Source of the DNA: Heterodera schachtii
Taxonomy: Eukaryota > Nematoda > Chromadorea > Rhabditida > Heteroderidae
Reading direction: 5' to 3'
DNA: 64,000 bases
NCBI GenBank assembly: GCA_023374025.1
Contig: SIJG01000209.1
Coordinates: forward strand, 59,376-123,375
Notes under the pieces: generated by a model
Database searches by the model: none
What the model saw: the letters and a program-made list of their open reading frames with translations, nothing else
What the model was told of the DNA's origin: nothing
Made by a program: the position numbers and the translations under genes
Shown: one piece after another, positions 23,739-34,148 of the stretch
Position numbering within the stretch: position 1 is the stretch's first letter
Layout of the letters: the number at the start of each line of letters is the position of its first letter

Positions 23739-26700
23739 TCCCAAAGTTAACGCTTGGAGTTCCAATTTTGGAATTGTTGAATCGTGGTCGGCCACTTTGA
23801 GCGGTTTGACATGGCTTTTGCCAAAAATCAAGTTGCTTTCCTGTTTTCCGTAGGAAGTGTCTGCGAGCTGGTAAAGCGCGACGCCGAGTCCCGATTTGCT
23901 GGCATCGCAGAAGCAGTGAAATTCCTCACTGGGACTTGTCGCAATGTGACGAGGGAATTCCACCCTGAAGTTGAAGCCGAATCCTTCCCACGCCTGTATT
24001 AGTTTGATCCAGTCAAGTGCCATCTTTTCCGGCAGCGGATCGTCCCATTTGAAATTCAAATTTTGGACGATTTGCAAAAAATGCTTGGCGGGCAACAGTG
24101 CCGGTGAAATAAGTCCAAGTGGGTCGTACACCTTTGCGATGTGTGACAGGATCTTCCGTTTTGTGGTTGGACTGCTGAAGATTGGCATTTTGAAGATCAG
24201 CTGGTCATGTCGTGGCTTCCATTCGATGCCTAACACCTTTGTGTTTTCCAAGTCCTTGGCCAATTCGGATGAGTCAAGCTCTTTGAGCTCGTCAATGTGA
24301 CTTCCGAAGAATTCGCGGATTCGCATTCCGGCGGATTCAAAAATGATTTTTGCTTCTGTGATGAGTTGAGTGATGTTTTCACTTGGCGTGACTTCCATCA
24401 TGATGTTGTCCACGTACAGATTGTCACTGATGCGTTGTGCAACATCCGTGTCATAAAGTGCTAGGTGCTCCCTGAGCGTGGCATTGAGCAGAAATGGCGA
24501 CACGGTCAATCCGAAACTGACTCGGCAGAATCGGAAAATGCGGAAGTCTTCTCGTTTCAGTTGTTCGAGATTTGCTTCCTTTGGTTTGGCAAGCCAAAGG
24601 AATCGTGTGGCGTCGCGGTCCTGTTCTCTGACGCCCAATTGCAGAAATGCTTTCTCAATGTAGGCAAGGATGACCTTTTCCATGCGTCTGAATCGAAGGA
24701 GAATGCCAGTCAGGTCCTTCAAAAGTAGCGGGCCTGTGTGCAGGCATTCGTTGAGTGATGGTGCCGACGGAGTGGATTTAGGTTTTGCTGAGGCATCCAT
24801 CACGATGCGGATTTTGGTCGTGGATTTGTCGGTTCGGATGACTGCCCTGTGTGGCAGGTAGTGGACTGGACCACAAGAATGATCAGAATTGACCAATTCG
24901 ATGATGGAATTCTGCTGTTGTTCATCCAGGATTGCTTGGTATTCGTCGACCAAGTTAATTGTCCGAAGCTTTCGGATGAGGCTTATGAGCCTTGCCTTTG
25001 CTTGATGGTAATTCGTTGGCAATTGTGCCACTCTGTCGTTCCATGGTAATGCGATTTGGTATTTGTTATTGACGAACGACAAGTTTTCCTTGAAATTTTT
25101 CATCACTTCGTCACGATCGATTGGCGTTGACGAGTCGTCCATGCCAATGATGTTGAGGCCGTAGAACTTGTTGAGTTCTTCGTTGGCCTTCAAGTCTTCT
25201 TCCGTTGTGAAGACATTTTCGTCTGTGACCTTGAGGACGAATTTCACATTTGACGGTTGACTGAGTTCAATTCGTCCAGTGCCGCTGATGATTTTGCCAA
25301 TTTTCGACTGGCAAATCGTGAATCCGCTCTGCAATCGTTCAATTGGCTGAACGTGCAAGTCATGCCAGACATCCATTCCGAGCATGACGTCCGGTTGTCG
25401 TGACTCATGCGGCGGAAAAAGCTTCTTCTGCTGAAGCTGCTGCTTGTCCAATGTGTTCAGTTGGAGGACAGGCAAATTGTTGAGCAGAAACTTGAGTGCG
25501 TTCAAGTTGAAAATGAGTCGGTCCCCGTTGGGACATAAAAAGCCGATTGCGACTCGGTCGCTGACGTAACGCTTCGGTTCGCGTTCGCCAAAGCTTTTAA
25601 GGAAGCATTCTTCCGTTCTGAGAACGGTCAGTTCGAGCTGTTTGGCTGCCGTGTTTGAAATGAATGACCGGTGGCTTCCCGGGTCAATGAAGACGGTTGC
25701 CATCATGCTTTGGCATGGCCTCGACGGGTTGAAAATTGTGGCCATTGTTGTCATTAGCAGAGCTCGGGTGTCACTGCTTTGAACGGCGTTGCTCATTGAT
25801 TGTGCCGTTGGATTTGTGGATTTCTGCTCATCCTGTTTTGGGTGCCGTTCCGTTACGTCTGCTGCTTGTTGTGATTGTGTTGCGGCATTTGTGCCTTCTT
25901 GGCAGAGTACGGCCGGGTGCAGCTGTCTGCATTTGTAGCATTTCATTGGCCTTGGGCACTCGCTGGCCCGATGGTTTGACTTCAAGCACTTGAAGCACAA
26001 GCCTTTGTCTCGAACAAAGGCTGACCGTTGCTGTACGGTGTTGTATCTCTGGCATTCTTCGTTCCAGTGATTTCCATTGCAGAAAAGGCACGGTGAGGGT
26101 GGCTTCCTCGGTCCGGCTTGAATTGCGGTGCCATTCCGGATTGGCACAGTTGAAGGCGCTTGAGTTGGCCTTAGTCCCCTCGGTTGGGACTTCCGCAGTT
26201 GCGGCTTGTTGTGGTTCACTCGCTTATGAACCTCCTCAATTGTTGAGGACATGAAAGTGCGTTCCCGAATGGCGGGATTTGCATTGCGGTTCCGGAAATT
26301 TGCTGCGAAATTGCGTGTTCGCGGTGCTTGTGCTTGAGTCGCTGGCTTTGCTGGCCGATCGATTGATTGATGGTGGTGCCCGTACTCGCCCAACACTTCT
26401 TGGATTTGGACTTCTTTTCGTACGGCTTCGTTTAGCACGTCCCGAAATTTGGTTGTCGTCCAATTTGCCGGATCCTCTCCTTTCTTGTTGAGGATGTTTC
26501 GCAGGAATGCTGGCGTCAGCTTCTTTTCCAGCATGAGGAATACTTGAGGACCTTCGATGTCCTCTCCGGCATTGTTCAGCTCCCTTGTGAGCCGCTCGAG
26601 CTGAAGCAGAAAGTCTTTGGTCTCACGGAGGCTTCGGCATGGCTTGAGATTAGCCAATTCGAAGTGAAGACTTCTGATGTGTTCCTCCGGAGCTCCGTAC

Positions 26701-26801
26701 GTGTCCTTTAGCAGCTGAAGGACCGTCTCGTAGTTTGCGTCTTCCAGCCAGAAGCCCGCAATGAGTTCTCGTGCTTCTCCGCCCAGCAGATTGCGGAGCA
26801 A
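18540..26801 (-). CDS. pol: Pol-Env polyprotein ORF (5'-truncated gag, PR, RT, RH, IN, env-like)
   Basis: An open frame of about 2750 codons, numbered here from 26801. An in-frame TGA sits just upstream in the duplication junction near 26886 and there is no proper ATG, so it is cut off from gag. Domains: second copy of gag with zinc knuckles (238-300); aspartic protease, DPGS at 373; Pao reverse transcriptase (about 650-870) with AYIEKAF at 713-719 and YVDN at 796-799; RNase H with CDAS (Asp 966) and WTDSQ (1042); H2C2 finger from His 1281; integrase D1358, D1420, E1471; DUF5641-like (about 1560-1650); Lys/Glu-rich coiled coil (about 1768-1859); unassigned region (about 1870-2330); hydrophobic segment (2338-2362); Thr/Ser-rich stalk (2378-2491); ectodomain with 11 Cys (about 2515-2734). 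The last ~19 residues come from the TIR element. RT carries Tyr 714 where the family has Asp, so it should be inactive; the integrase triad is intact. Confidence 0.9.
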   Translation of the reverse strand: MLRNLLGGEARELIAGFWLEDANYETVLQLLKDTYGAPEEHIRSLHFELANLKPCRSLRETKDFLLQLERLTRELNNAGEDIEGPQVFLMLEKKLTPAFLRNILNKKGEDPANWTTTKFRDVLNEAVRKEVQIQEVLGEYGHHHQSIDRPAKPATQAQAPRTRNFAANFRNRNANPAIRERTFMSSTIEEVHKRVNHNKPQLRKSQPRGLRPTQAPSTVPIRNGTAIQAGPRKPPSPCLFCNGNHWNEECQRYNTVQQRSAFVRDKGLCFKCLKSNHRASECPRPMKCYKCRQLHPAVLCQEGTNAATQSQQAADVTERHPKQDEQKSTNPTAQSMSNAVQSSDTRALLMTTMATIFNPSRPCQSMMATVFIDPGSHRSFISNTAAKQLELTVLRTEECFLKSFGEREPKRYVSDRVAIGFLCPNGDRLIFNLNALKFLLNNLPVLQLNTLDKQQLQQKKLFPPHESRQPDVMLGMDVWHDLHVQPIERLQSGFTICQSKIGKIISGTGRIELSQPSNVKFVLKVTDENVFTTEEDLKANEELNKFYGLNIIGMDDSSTPIDRDEVMKNFKENLSFVNNKYQIALPWNDRVAQLPTNYHQAKARLISLIRKLRTINLVDEYQAILDEQQQNSIIELVNSDHSCGPVHYLPHRAVIRTDKSTTKIRIVMDASAKPKSTPSAPSLNECLHTGPLLLKDLTGILLRFRRMEKVILAYIEKAFLQLGVREQDRDATRFLWLAKPKEANLEQLKREDFRIFRFCRVSFGLTVSPFLLNATLREHLALYDTDVAQRISDNLYVDNIMMEVTPSENITQLITEAKIIFESAGMRIREFFGSHIDELKELDSSELAKDLENTKVLGIEWKPRHDQLIFKMPIFSSPTTKRKILSHIAKVYDPLGLISPALLPAKHFLQIVQNLNFKWDDPLPEKMALDWIKLIQAWEGFGFNFRVEFPRHIATSPSEEFHCFCDASKSGLGVALYQLADTSYGKQESNLIFGKSHVKPLKVADHDSTIPKLELQALTLGVKVTKFVQTQLNFNDQQVVLWTDSQCSIERLKEERKYDRFVSNRLKKIIEARFKVMHIRTDENPADIASRGTDPQSLQSSLLWRFGPAWLTKVSQWPESNVTYNPGEEIREVTEPPIVEWSNAVQQREEFVPAIQFERFSNWNRLRATAAQVIRFAVTMLQKRQNPEPTSSPLLTPGHQSEKGPLTANELEIADEWMLIETQLQHWPSESVINNLKLFKSKPLETLKCQGRLGNANLPIQSKNPIFLPAEAWTTKLIIVHYDRIHKHCGPRILLSKIREKFWIPRGRQTVQNALYSSRIGCLVCKKEKLKPYAYPEAPNLPKERVNEIRPFNNTGIDYFGPLKVKRGPETVKVYVALFTCLVIRAIHLEVADDYSAEAFLRVFRRFAARRGVPRVILSDQGTNFIAGAKVIKENWTTDLLTLEVQEQLAHQGITWNFNTAHAPWKGGTWERLIGITKNALRRSIGRRLLTFDEFGTLVVEIEAIVNHRPLTFESDREPDPVLRPVNFLIPYGSTETNFPSMATDPEDPDYTPNPNKLKTMLQKADSRLNSFWEIWRSEYLLSLRERANQRLNNEQQTPNEGDIVLVEEEANPRSVWSLARVLKVQIGRDNKSRSALISHNGKEKWRAVNQLYSLEIQPEFPETHFTDFVMSNLDNDIDSVSLAGSEDEMPQPKNRFRIPKRKRAFLRPIPQQHSPLQGPRRKRRELQDSGLRKLFCAISEQEGGSKATTEAINESRAVEKAPPPVQKEFEQKMAKKQREKARTKTSDRLKQKLADLPRASAQTEAEKEEQQKERETHDQQRAEKRKEAEEAFKKPSRKEREEARSFWSAKKAESMKEKTKGRPIEDMPKHNEVLLTYCQRIYGNDSWQFLWNNGRTSRELHQLETQGWTLHDQKGKMVEPSEFLGGTRPSVNVRFKEGHYTNLTPEEMVFHGPPVPESEPEPEIIVMEEVSSSELQEENERRLQRAGHTPPLAPHIPEPEELRIECYQQSWPKGEQYVGYNILTECSGGRHESCAKCTYQQIASIRKKQLSGFEDCEASSLINAMLFDLVQRLLNLRSEAVVLHEEYVMPSILTPKQLAEKFWKEQFVAKNRQLVKQAPLIDLLKQWSSSCDHFGALMQLNQFEPIKLRPISMEGNEATEFENWLENLNKFTANVASRTKAAIANQHYSNHEIICVGDLAAEELANASRTQWFTHYASDKLHLSPGPDVQHIIFCYLANESDLAKGITPYVRELAKTDIQLTIVLAKTEEKAWLKNKNECYQLAKAAKAGFFVYHRRTGEARQLTDMILAREEDEIMEIDPTPSTSAANSSGLMSRNTINMLMLISMFGLLFLQPTAAAPLRIHRASLSQNAQRFLQMVSAHYSTLTTAPPFEPTSTLSTALPPVTSSWYSTKTQTEIMTTTKTSPWTTTTWTPMATTKTSPWATTTWASMTTIRQRWTPTTSASTRTTRRTRIQYVTRSRSQHTDATAPPGTSKLAKSAKRDLGTNRDGADVFWCSDRGSTIWELKGPESSPFCRPPPSLTAEWHNLAIELYAKSIRPEQIDSAWHCSIKRTTERYYTNLLADKFVTIEKEFPPVNKRICKQMAIHQECPFAKSEMTNHGGQLWSTNDELEVNFPGPVAGLFKGEQISTATNCFTQPATLFVKRHNLQMLSPVHQVQNCQYSAEFCQLEDNTTLIWKSTCSGDECKMCDYEQAEIISGKFTAAYGETVAGARSILKSINGAFLKKYQCGRS

Positions 26802-26880
26802 ATTCAGCTTCTGTGCTTTGCTGATTGATTGGCTGCCGATTGCTGATTTGAATGACTCGTAGAATTCGGGCCATTTTCGC
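25337..26880 (-). repeat. 1544-bp gag-protease tandem duplication, proximal copy
   Basis: Matches 26881-28424 at a fixed offset of 1544 with about four substitutions. Because 1544 is not a multiple of three, passing from one copy to the next shifts the frame. The breakpoints share at most one base. Confidence 0.92.
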
Positions 26881-28963
26881 GTTCAATTGGCTGAACGTGC
26901 AAGTCATGCCAGACATCCATTCCGAGCATGACGTCCGGTTGTCGTGACTCATGCGGCGGAAAAAGCTTCTTCTGCTGAAGCTGCTGCTTGTCCAATGTGT
27001 TCAGTTGGAGGACAGGCAAATTGTTGAGCAGAAACTTGAGTGCGTTCAAGTTGAAAATGAGTCGGTCCCCGTTGGGACATAAAAAGCCGATTGCGACTCG
27101 GTCGCTGACGTAACGCTTCGGTTCGCGTTCGCCAAAGCTTTTAAGGAAGCATTCTTCCGTTCTGAGAACGGTCAGTTCGAGCTGTTTGGCTGCCGTGTTT
27201 GAAATGAATGACCGGTGGCTTCCCGGGTCAATGAAGACGGTTGCCATCATGCTTTGGCATGGCCTCGACGGGTTGAAAATTGTGGCCATTGTTGTCATTA
27301 GCAGAGCTCGGGTGTCACTGCTTTGAACGGCGTTGCTCATTGATTGTGCCGTTGGATTTGTGGATTTCTGCTCATCCTGTTTTGGGTGCCGTTCCGTTAC
27401 GGCTGCTGCTTGTTGTGATTGTGTTGCGGCATTTGTGCCTTCTTGGCAGAGTACGGCCGGGTGCAGCTGTCTGCATTTGTAGCATTTCATTGGCCTTGGG
27501 CACTCGCTGGCCCGATGGTTTGACTTCAAGCACTTGAAGCACAAGCCTTTGTCTCGAACAAAGGCTGACCGTTGCTGTACGGTGTTGTATCTCTGGCATT
27601 CTTCGTTCCAGTGATTTCCATTGCAGAAAAGGCACGGTGAGGGTGGCTTCCTCGGTCCGGCTTGAATTGCGGTGCCATTCCGGATTGGCACAGTTGAAGG
27701 CGCTTGAGTTGGCCTTAGTCCCCTCGGTTGGGACTTCCGCAGTTGCGGCTTGTTGTGGTTCACTCGCTTATGAACCTCCTCAATTGTTGAGGACATGAAA
27801 GTGCGTTCCCGAATGGCGGGATTTGCATTGCGGTTCCGGAAATTTGCTGCGAAATTGCGTGTTCGCGGTGCTTGTGCTTGAGTCGCTGGCCTTGCTGGCC
27901 GATCGATTGATTGATGGTGGTGCCCGTACTCGCCCAACACTTCTTGGATTTGGACTTCTTTTCGTACGGCTTCGTTTAGCACGTCCCGAAATTTGGTTGT
28001 CGTCCAATTTGCCGGATCCTCTCCTTTCTTGTTGAGGATGTTTCGCAGGAATGCTGGCGTCAGCTTCTTTTCCAGCGTGAGGAATACTTGAGGACCTTCG
28101 ATGTCCTCTCCGGCATTGTTCAGCTCCCTTGTGAGCCGCTCGAGCTGAAGCAGAAAGTCTTTGGTCTCACGGAGGCTTCGGCATGGCTTGAGATTAGCCA
28201 ATTCGAAGTGAAGACTTCTGATGTGTTCCTCCGGAGCTCCGTACGTGTCCTTTAGCAGCTGAAGGACCGTCTCGTAGTTTGCGTCTTCCAGCCGGAAGCC
28301 CGCAATGAGTTCTCGTGCTTCTCCGCCCAGCAGATTGCGGAGCAAATTCAGCTTCTGTGCTTTGCTGATTGATTGGCTGCCGATTGCTGATTTGAATGAC
28401 TCGTAGAATTCGGGCCATTTTCGCTTTTGGCCGAAGAATTTGTCCAGCTGAATTGGCTGGAATTGGTAGAGCGGTGCCGTGAATGTCGGTGCCGCCATTG
28501 GCGCTGCCATGGCTGGTGGCATGGGCGCTTGTTGCAGCGGATAAGCCAATTGATCCGCTTTTGCTTCTCTGTCGGCTCTGCCTTTGTGCAGTTTGGCTGC
28601 GGCACTGAGCGTTGCTTCGAGATCTCGCAAATCCCGAAGTTTGGTTGTTGCTGCGTCGTATCGCTCGGCGATTTTCTCATTCTTGTCGAATTTGATGTAT
28701 TCTTTTTCGCCGTTGTCTTTGTCGTCTCCGATCAGTCGGGCGAGAAGTTCGATCCAGGCATTGGATGAATCTCGTAGACTGTCCATCTGCATTTCCATCG
28801 AGCGAATTTCCTTGACGACGCGGTCAAATTGAGCCTCCAAGTTGACGGCATTTTCCCAGTTTGATAGGTCAGGATCGGGGTGAAGAAGGAGTGAGGTGGC
28901 GCTTTTGGCATTGTCGAGGGCTTTCAGTGCATTGATGATCCCTTTTTGTATTGGCCCAGACAT
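26804..28963 (-). CDS. gag: Gag-protease polyprotein, truncated by frameshift
   Basis: A 719-codon frame from an ATG at 28963 in good start context (ACAATG, A at -3), 534 nt below the 5' LTR. Residues 1-150 are charged and helical-looking. About 170-265 match the DUF1759 capsid-like domain of BEL/Pao Gag ([22 protein letters not shown]). Residues 444-506 hold three CCHC zinc knuckles ([40 protein letters not shown]) for RNA binding. The retropepsin-like protease follows, with Asp 579 in the motif DPGS, where DSGS is usual. In normal elements the frame continues into reverse transcriptase; here the 1544-bp duplication switches it to an out-of-frame tail of about 24 residues and a stop at 26804. 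The product would be Gag plus protease without polymerase. Confidence 0.9.
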   Translation of the reverse strand: MSGPIQKGIINALKALDNAKSATSLLLHPDPDLSNWENAVNLEAQFDRVVKEIRSMEMQMDSLRDSSNAWIELLARLIGDDKDNGEKEYIKFDKNEKIAERYDAATTKLRDLRDLEATLSAAAKLHKGRADREAKADQLAYPLQQAPMPPAMAAPMAAPTFTAPLYQFQPIQLDKFFGQKRKWPEFYESFKSAIGSQSISKAQKLNLLRNLLGGEARELIAGFRLEDANYETVLQLLKDTYGAPEEHIRSLHFELANLKPCRSLRETKDFLLQLERLTRELNNAGEDIEGPQVFLTLEKKLTPAFLRNILNKKGEDPANWTTTKFRDVLNEAVRKEVQIQEVLGEYGHHHQSIDRPARPATQAQAPRTRNFAANFRNRNANPAIRERTFMSSTIEEVHKRVNHNKPQLRKSQPRGLRPTQAPSTVPIRNGTAIQAGPRKPPSPCLFCNGNHWNEECQRYNTVQQRSAFVRDKGLCFKCLKSNHRASECPRPMKCYKCRQLHPAVLCQEGTNAATQSQQAAAVTERHPKQDEQKSTNPTAQSMSNAVQSSDTRALLMTTMATIFNPSRPCQSMMATVFIDPGSHRSFISNTAAKQLELTVLRTEECFLKSFGEREPKRYVSDRVAIGFLCPNGDRLIFNLNALKFLLNNLPVLQLNTLDKQQLQQKKLFPPHESRQPDVMLGMDVWHDLHVQPIERENGPNSTSHSNQQSAANQSAKHRS
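26881..28424 (-). repeat. 1544-bp gag-protease tandem duplication, distal copy
   Basis: The copy that continues in frame from the gag start codon. It spans the end of the DUF1759-like region, the zinc knuckles and the protease. Confidence 0.92.
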
Positions 28964-28973
28964 TGTGGCAAGT

Positions 28974-29036
28974 TTGTGCGTGTTTGTGCGTGTGTGCGTA
29001 TGTGTGTGTGTGCGTGTGTGTGCTTGTTGTTTTGTG
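28974..29036. repeat. (TG)n microsatellite in the gag leader
   Basis: Mostly TG/CG dinucleotides on the plus strand, so the element RNA has a (CA)n-like tract ending about ten bases before the gag ATG. CA-rich, unstructured RNA just before a start codon could help initiation; that is an inference. Confidence 0.75.
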
Positions 29037-29088
29037 TCTCTTGCCGGATCAGTCTGGCCTTGGCCCTGGGGCCTTGTCCAATGTGACT

Positions 29089-29402
29089 AAACACCTGCCT
29101 CGGAGGACAAGGTGTTTGCCTTATGGCTAAACTAAAGCCTCGGAGGACTATTAGTTTGCCTTTTTTCCTTATTTGTGAGTGGCCTAGTGCGCGCTTAAAC
29201 ACCCTTTTTGAACGAAGTACTTCCTCAAAGGGCAAGTACTACGTTCACTAACACCTTCACACCTCTACCCTTTGCTTAAGACGAAGTACTTCCTCGGAGG
29301 GTAAGCACTAAGTCTGCTATGTCCCTCGTGAAGTTAGGTTTCGGAGGACTGTAACTACACGAAACTATGAACACTAGACAAGCCTCGGAGGGTCTTGTCT
29401 AG
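29089..29402 (-). promoter_or_regulatory. Array of six leader hairpins with shared loop motif
   Basis: Six inverted repeats lie in the untranslated leader. Arms: 29089-29096/29110-29117 (8 of 8 pairs), 29129-29135/29151-29157 (7 of 7), 29210-29222/29234-29246 (12 of 13), 29280-29291/29303-29314 (9 of 12), 29326-29336/29352-29362 (10 of 11), 29374-29382/29394-29402 (9 of 9). Stem sequences mostly differ, yet the loops share a motif, CCTCCGAGG on the element strand (variants CCTTTGAGG and CCTCCGAAA). Position after the primer site and before gag is where LTR elements keep packaging and dimerisation signals. The motif is nearly self-complementary, so loop-loop pairing between two RNAs is possible. 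Confidence 0.7.
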
Positions 29403-29476
29403 GCTCTCTAATTTGCTTTTTCCCTTCCCCCTTTGTCACCGGGATCCGTCGATTCAGTCCGTGGTTCACAGCAGAT

Positions 29477-29494
29477 CCAGCTGCAGGAGCGCCA
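29477..29494 (-). promoter_or_regulatory. Candidate tRNA primer binding site
   Basis: Three bases inside the 5' LTR the element strand reads TGGCGCTCCTGCAGCTGG, starting with the TGG expected opposite a tRNA CCA end. I cannot name the tRNA from memory. Confidence 0.55.
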
Positions 29495-29497
29495 ATT

Positions 29498-30322
29498 TGT
29501 CCCGACGTGCTCTGGGGTCGGGCCAAATGAATTCCGCGGTGCGGGGTTCAGGGGTGGCAAGCAGGGACAAGACCAATCAAAACGCCGAAGAAAAATTAAT
29601 AAAAAATTTATTCCGAGGGAGAGCCTCAAACTTGGGTAATTAAACGAAAAAATTTAAATGGTGAACGAATTATCACAAATTGATCACAGAAAAAAAAGCC
29701 ATCACCGGGAAATTATCACAAATGGAATTGGGCACCGGGATGGGACAGGAAAATCACAGAAAACAAATGAATGGGACCGGGAGAAACAGAAATGGAAGGC
29801 ACCGGGGCCACAGAACAAAGATCAATAACCGGGGGTCAGGAAATGATCACAATTGGGGAGGCATCACAGTTAAAGGCTGGAGGGACGGGGAGAGAAACGG
29901 CAAAAATGCCCAATGAATTTGGGTTGTGAATTTTGGGGGCATTTGGCCGTTTAAATAATAATAAATTTAAATAAAAAGTGGCAAAATTGGGCAGAACGAA
30001 ATGGGGCCGAAAATTGTGCACGAAATGAAAAACGGGGGAACAAAATGAACAGATGAACAAATTGGTGGAAAACGGGAAATTTGGGGGTTCATCGTTCTTT
30101 GGAGTCGCATTCGCCAAATTGGGGGACGGAGGCGAAAAGTTGCGGTTTGATGAGTTGTTGTTAATTCGTGCGCGGGGCGGGGGGAGAACATGGAAAAACG
30201 ATTAACAATTTGAAGGGAAAAAGGGGCAGAGGGATGGAACGACTCGTCCCGCGGCGGGGGGGGGGGGCCTCCCTCTCAGTTCGCCCATCATTGATTGGCG
30301 ATCGGAATTTAAAATTCCGACC
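29498..30322 (-). repeat. 5' LTR (825 bp)
   Basis: In element orientation it starts GGTCGG rather than TGTCGG, a change of the first base, and ends GGGACA. The rest matches the 3' LTR apart from one substitution and a longer G run (about 12 instead of 9, near 30256). It should hold the promoter, but no clear TATA box stands out. Confidence 0.92.
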
Positions 30323-30326
30323 TTGC
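30323..30326. repeat. Candidate target site duplication (right)
   Basis: TTGC, the partner of 10028-10031. Confidence 0.55.
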
Positions 30327-30357
30327 TTAATAACATTTAAATTAATTAATTATAAAA

Positions 30358-30431
30358 TTTTTGCGGTTTTCGCGCAACTCCCTTTTTTGTGGTTATCGCA
30401 AATACTTATTTTTGCGGGTTTCGCGCAACGA
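30358..30431. repeat. Two-copy repeat TTTTTGCGG..TTTCGCGCAAC
   Basis: The block TTTTTGCGGTTTTCGCGCAA (30358) recurs with one change at about 30411, a period of 53 bp. No function is apparent. Confidence 0.55.
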
Positions 30432-30504
30432 CGCGGCACTCTGCTGTTTACTATAAAAATTCAAAAATACCAAAATATTTTTTAAAAGTGACTAAACCCC
30501 AAAA

Positions 30505-30575
30505 GAAATAAAATATTTTTGCCATTTTATGTCCATATTTTGCGATTTTATATCCATATAATTCCCAGTCCCTGT
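30505..30575. mobile_element. End fragment of a hAT-like MITE
   Basis: Contains several TCCATATTT-type motifs and ends ATATCCATATAATTCCCAGTCCCTG, close to the right end of the MITE at 59495-59970. No left end is present. Confidence 0.4.
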
Positions 30576-31698
30576 ACATTACGCCAAAGAGTAATAAAAT
30601 AAAATTAGAAAAAAAACAAATAAATTAAAAAATAGTGATATAATTTTGTTAATAAAATTTAAAGTTAAATTATATTATTTTTGATGGCCTTTCCATTTTT
30701 ACATCTGAATAACTTTTACTTGTTTTAATGAAATTTCTTCTCAATACACTTTCAATCTTTAGTTGTTGTTGACACCGTCTACAATTTACTATTTTATATT
30801 TTTGGTAACATATTAATTTTGTTTTGATATTAATAACATTTTCCAAAATCGTTAAAATGATTAAAAACTTTAATTTGAATTTATCTAATTAAGTCTTCCT
30901 CATTATCTAATTTTGTCTTTTGAATTGTTATTCTTAATAATAATTTAATAAAATTAAAAAATTGTATTTTTTAATAATTCTTGCTCAATGAAGAGCTTAT
31001 GCACTTAATTTATGGTCTTCCTTTACAAATTTACCTTGATTATTTGAATTAAAAATAAATTTATACTTGTTATAAAATTTATTAAAAATAAGTGGAACAT
31101 TTATAACAAACGATCAATTATCCACAAAAATCACAAAAAATTAGAAATGATTTAGAAAAGGGATAATTATTTATTAAGGAATATTTTTATTATTTTTTAA
31201 AATTTTTATTCGTTATTTATGTTACTTTATTTATCTCATGTTTTCGTACTCAGTTCGCAAACCCCAGCCAGTTATATGCTCCGTACATTAAAATATATTT
31301 TTGTTTACCGTAATAATATTTTTATAAATAAAAATGTAATTTTTATTATTATTGATTTGGTTACATTTTTTAATTATTATTTTTTTTGTTGCGAGCAGTA
31401 AAACATTTGATTCGTGTCCGATTCGTAATATATGTGAAAGTGCTTCCGTAGCCGCCATTTTAAAATGATTTTAATTATTTTTAAAGATTTTTGAATTAAA
31501 TTATTATTAATAATTTTCTTAAAATAAAATGAAAATCAAATAAAACTAATTATTCATGTTGCTATATCTCGGATTTTTTTTATTTTTAATAACAAATAGA
31601 AGGAAATTATTAATTTTTATTAATAAAACATCAATTAATTTTTTCTTTTTATTAAATTATTATTTCAAATTTAATGTTTATTTGTTTTGTTAATATTT
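30576..31698. other. AT-rich intergenic DNA
   Basis: No gene, RNA gene or repeat recognised. Confidence 0.6.
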
Positions 31699-34148
31699 AT
31701 GTTGTTTCTTATTTCTCTTTGCTAAGTTATTCAGTATTTATTGGTTAATTTTTATTGAAGAAAATAAATTGTAATTAAGTTTGGCTATTAAAAATAATTT
31801 CTCATTTTTGTAACTCTTATCTTTTGTAGTTTAAATTGAATATGTAAGATAATTAATATTTTCTTAATCTCGTCTGATGAACAGATACATTGACGTTAAA
31901 TTGAAAATTTTTGAGATTTTGAACAATTTTCTTAATAAAATTTATTAAAAATTACGAAAAACATTCCAGCGTTCCTATCGGCACCGCCGGCCCCCCAAAG
32001 CTCCAAATTTTTTCATAAAAAATTGACTCAGAAATCACAAAATTTGGACAATTTTTGGACAAAATTCTTTTAACAAATTATACTACTCATTCAGGGCTTC
32101 CATAAAAATGTTTTCAAAATATGAACACCAAGGCCGAAAATAAGATTTTAAGCTCAAAAATAAGAACTTTTGCAACATTTTTTCAAATAAGTTATTCTAC
32201 AATTTATCGATCATCGCCACCTCAAAATCAAAACATTCTTATAAATAAGAACAAATGGATGACCGATTTAAAGGCCAGCTGGACTCAGTCTTACTGGCAC
32301 TAACGAAATCAGATGATTAAAGTGGAAAAAGGGAAGATTTACGAGCATTTAAAAAGAAAATTTTATTTGGGTTAAAATAAAAATTGTATTTCGGAAGTTG
32401 GCCACTAAAATAGTTTTTTACCATTATTTTGGCGTTTCGTCATTATTTTTGCCACAAAAATGCCCTTAAGAAAAAAATTTGCTTATGCCTAAAATTAAAT
32501 CAAAATTTGAATGGATGCGCGAGTGGATCAACAGTGAGCTTTACTACCAAAAACCTTGAGAATTGTTTTTAAAATATTAAATTATAACGGTTTGTACACA
32601 CTACATGTTAAATAATATATATATATATATATATAATGCATAAACATGGCAGACAGATGGATTTAAGATAAATCTCAAAAAAAAATTAGTGCAAAGACTT
32701 TTAAGCAAATATTTTTAAATTGTTTTTAAACGTTCATCCCATTGATAATTTTTTAGTTTCGGTGAAAATAAAATTTTAAATTAATTTAGAATTAAACATA
32801 TTAATTGGCTAAATTACAAAAAAAAAATTACTCAATATAACTAAATTAAAATTAAGAGAAGCAGAAAAGCAAAAAAATATAATATTTTATTCTTCAATTT
32901 ATAATAGTTATAAAAATTGAAGGCGAAGGTTTATCTAAAGGTAGTTGACCGGATAATTATAGGTATGCAAAGAATGAGCACAGTTTGACCAACAGCTCTC
33001 AAGCTCAATATAAATAATCTAATGAAATAAACAAAATGTCAATTAAACTTAAAAATTTTAAAAGTATATTGTATTTATATAATGTAATAAAAAAATAAAA
33101 CGCAATTAAATTATTATAATTAATGAGCAATTTAAAATACGGTATAATAACGGATGAAAGAAGTAATTAATCATGCAAAATTTGAATGAAAAATAAATAA
33201 TAATTTATAAAGAACTAGGTCTTAAGCCTATAAAATGATAAAATAAATAATTTATTGAAATTATAATTTATTTTAATTCAAACTCACGGAAGTTTTTAAT
33301 TCATTTTAAATTCTTTTGATTAATTATGTGTTTATAATTAAGAAAAATAAATTAAAGCAAATTTAGTTTTTTAACTATAAAAAATAATATTTTTTATATT
33401 AAAAATATTTATACTTCATTGAAATTAACAATAAGAATCGAAATCGCATTAATAATTTAAACCAACGAAATTTTCATAATTATTAAAATGCAATAAATAG
33501 TTTGAATTTTAATGTAAATTTCAAATTTATATTTAACAATTTTAGTAAGTAGCTGAAAAGCTCCGTATGTTATTATTGTTCTTAGTAAAATGAATACTGG
33601 CAATCAAAAAAATGAATATTAAAGTTAATTTAAAAATGATTTATGAGCAAGAATAAAAAATAAATAAATGAGAATTGTATACAATATGAGATTTTATTTA
33701 AACTAACTTCTCAGAATAATAAAAGATTCTTTTAACTAATTACAACAAAATGAATTAAGTATAAACCTTTATTAAAAAGAAGGAATATTTATATAAAAAT
33801 ATCAAATTTTGCATCATTTCATTATTTAAATATAAAAAAATTTTTGTGTTAGTAAAATTGAAAATTTTGAATAATTGTTAATAATTTGTCTAAAATGGAA
33901 TCCCTATTAATTATTTTAGGTAGCAAATACCTATTCTGTAATGTATCTGTTCATCGGACAATACCAAGAAAATATTAATTGTCTTACATATTCAACTTAA
34001 ACAACAATAGATAAAAAAGTTACCAAAATGAGAAATTATTATTAATAGCCAAACTAAATTATAATTTATTTTATTCAATAAAAAGTAACCAATAACAAAT
34101 ATTACGCAAATAATGAATAACTTAGCCAAGAGAAATAAGAAACAACAT
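31699..34148. mobile_element. 2.45-kb TIR element, non-autonomous
   Basis: The first ~205 bp (31699-31903) match the inverse of the last ~210 bp (33939-34148); both ends start ATGTTGTTTCTTATTTCTC. Divergence is moderate, with small A/T indels. The interior has no transposase frame, only AT-rich DNA, a (TA)n tract at about 32613-32635 and a GC-rich patch (CTATCGGCACCGCCGG, about 31977) also seen in inverse near 63380. Target duplication cannot be settled because the flanks are A/T runs. Confidence 0.65.

Larger units (their letters stand above)
10032..30322 (-). mobile_element. BEL/Pao LTR retrotransposon with env-like gene, rearranged
   Basis: A complete LTR-to-LTR element of 20.3 kb on the minus strand. 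Gag (DUF1759-like plus three zinc knuckles), aspartic protease, Pao-type reverse transcriptase, RNase H, H2C2 zinc finger, DDE integrase, DUF5641-like domain and envelope-like module follow in the order known for env-bearing nematode BEL/Pao elements (Semotivirus type). Removing the 5.58-kb and 1.54-kb duplications and the 0.87-kb insertion leaves about 12.3 kb. The LTRs differ by about two substitutions plus a G-run length change, so the insertion is recent. The copy cannot be autonomous: gag and pol are out of frame, RT lacks a catalytic Asp, and env is split. Confidence 0.93.
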
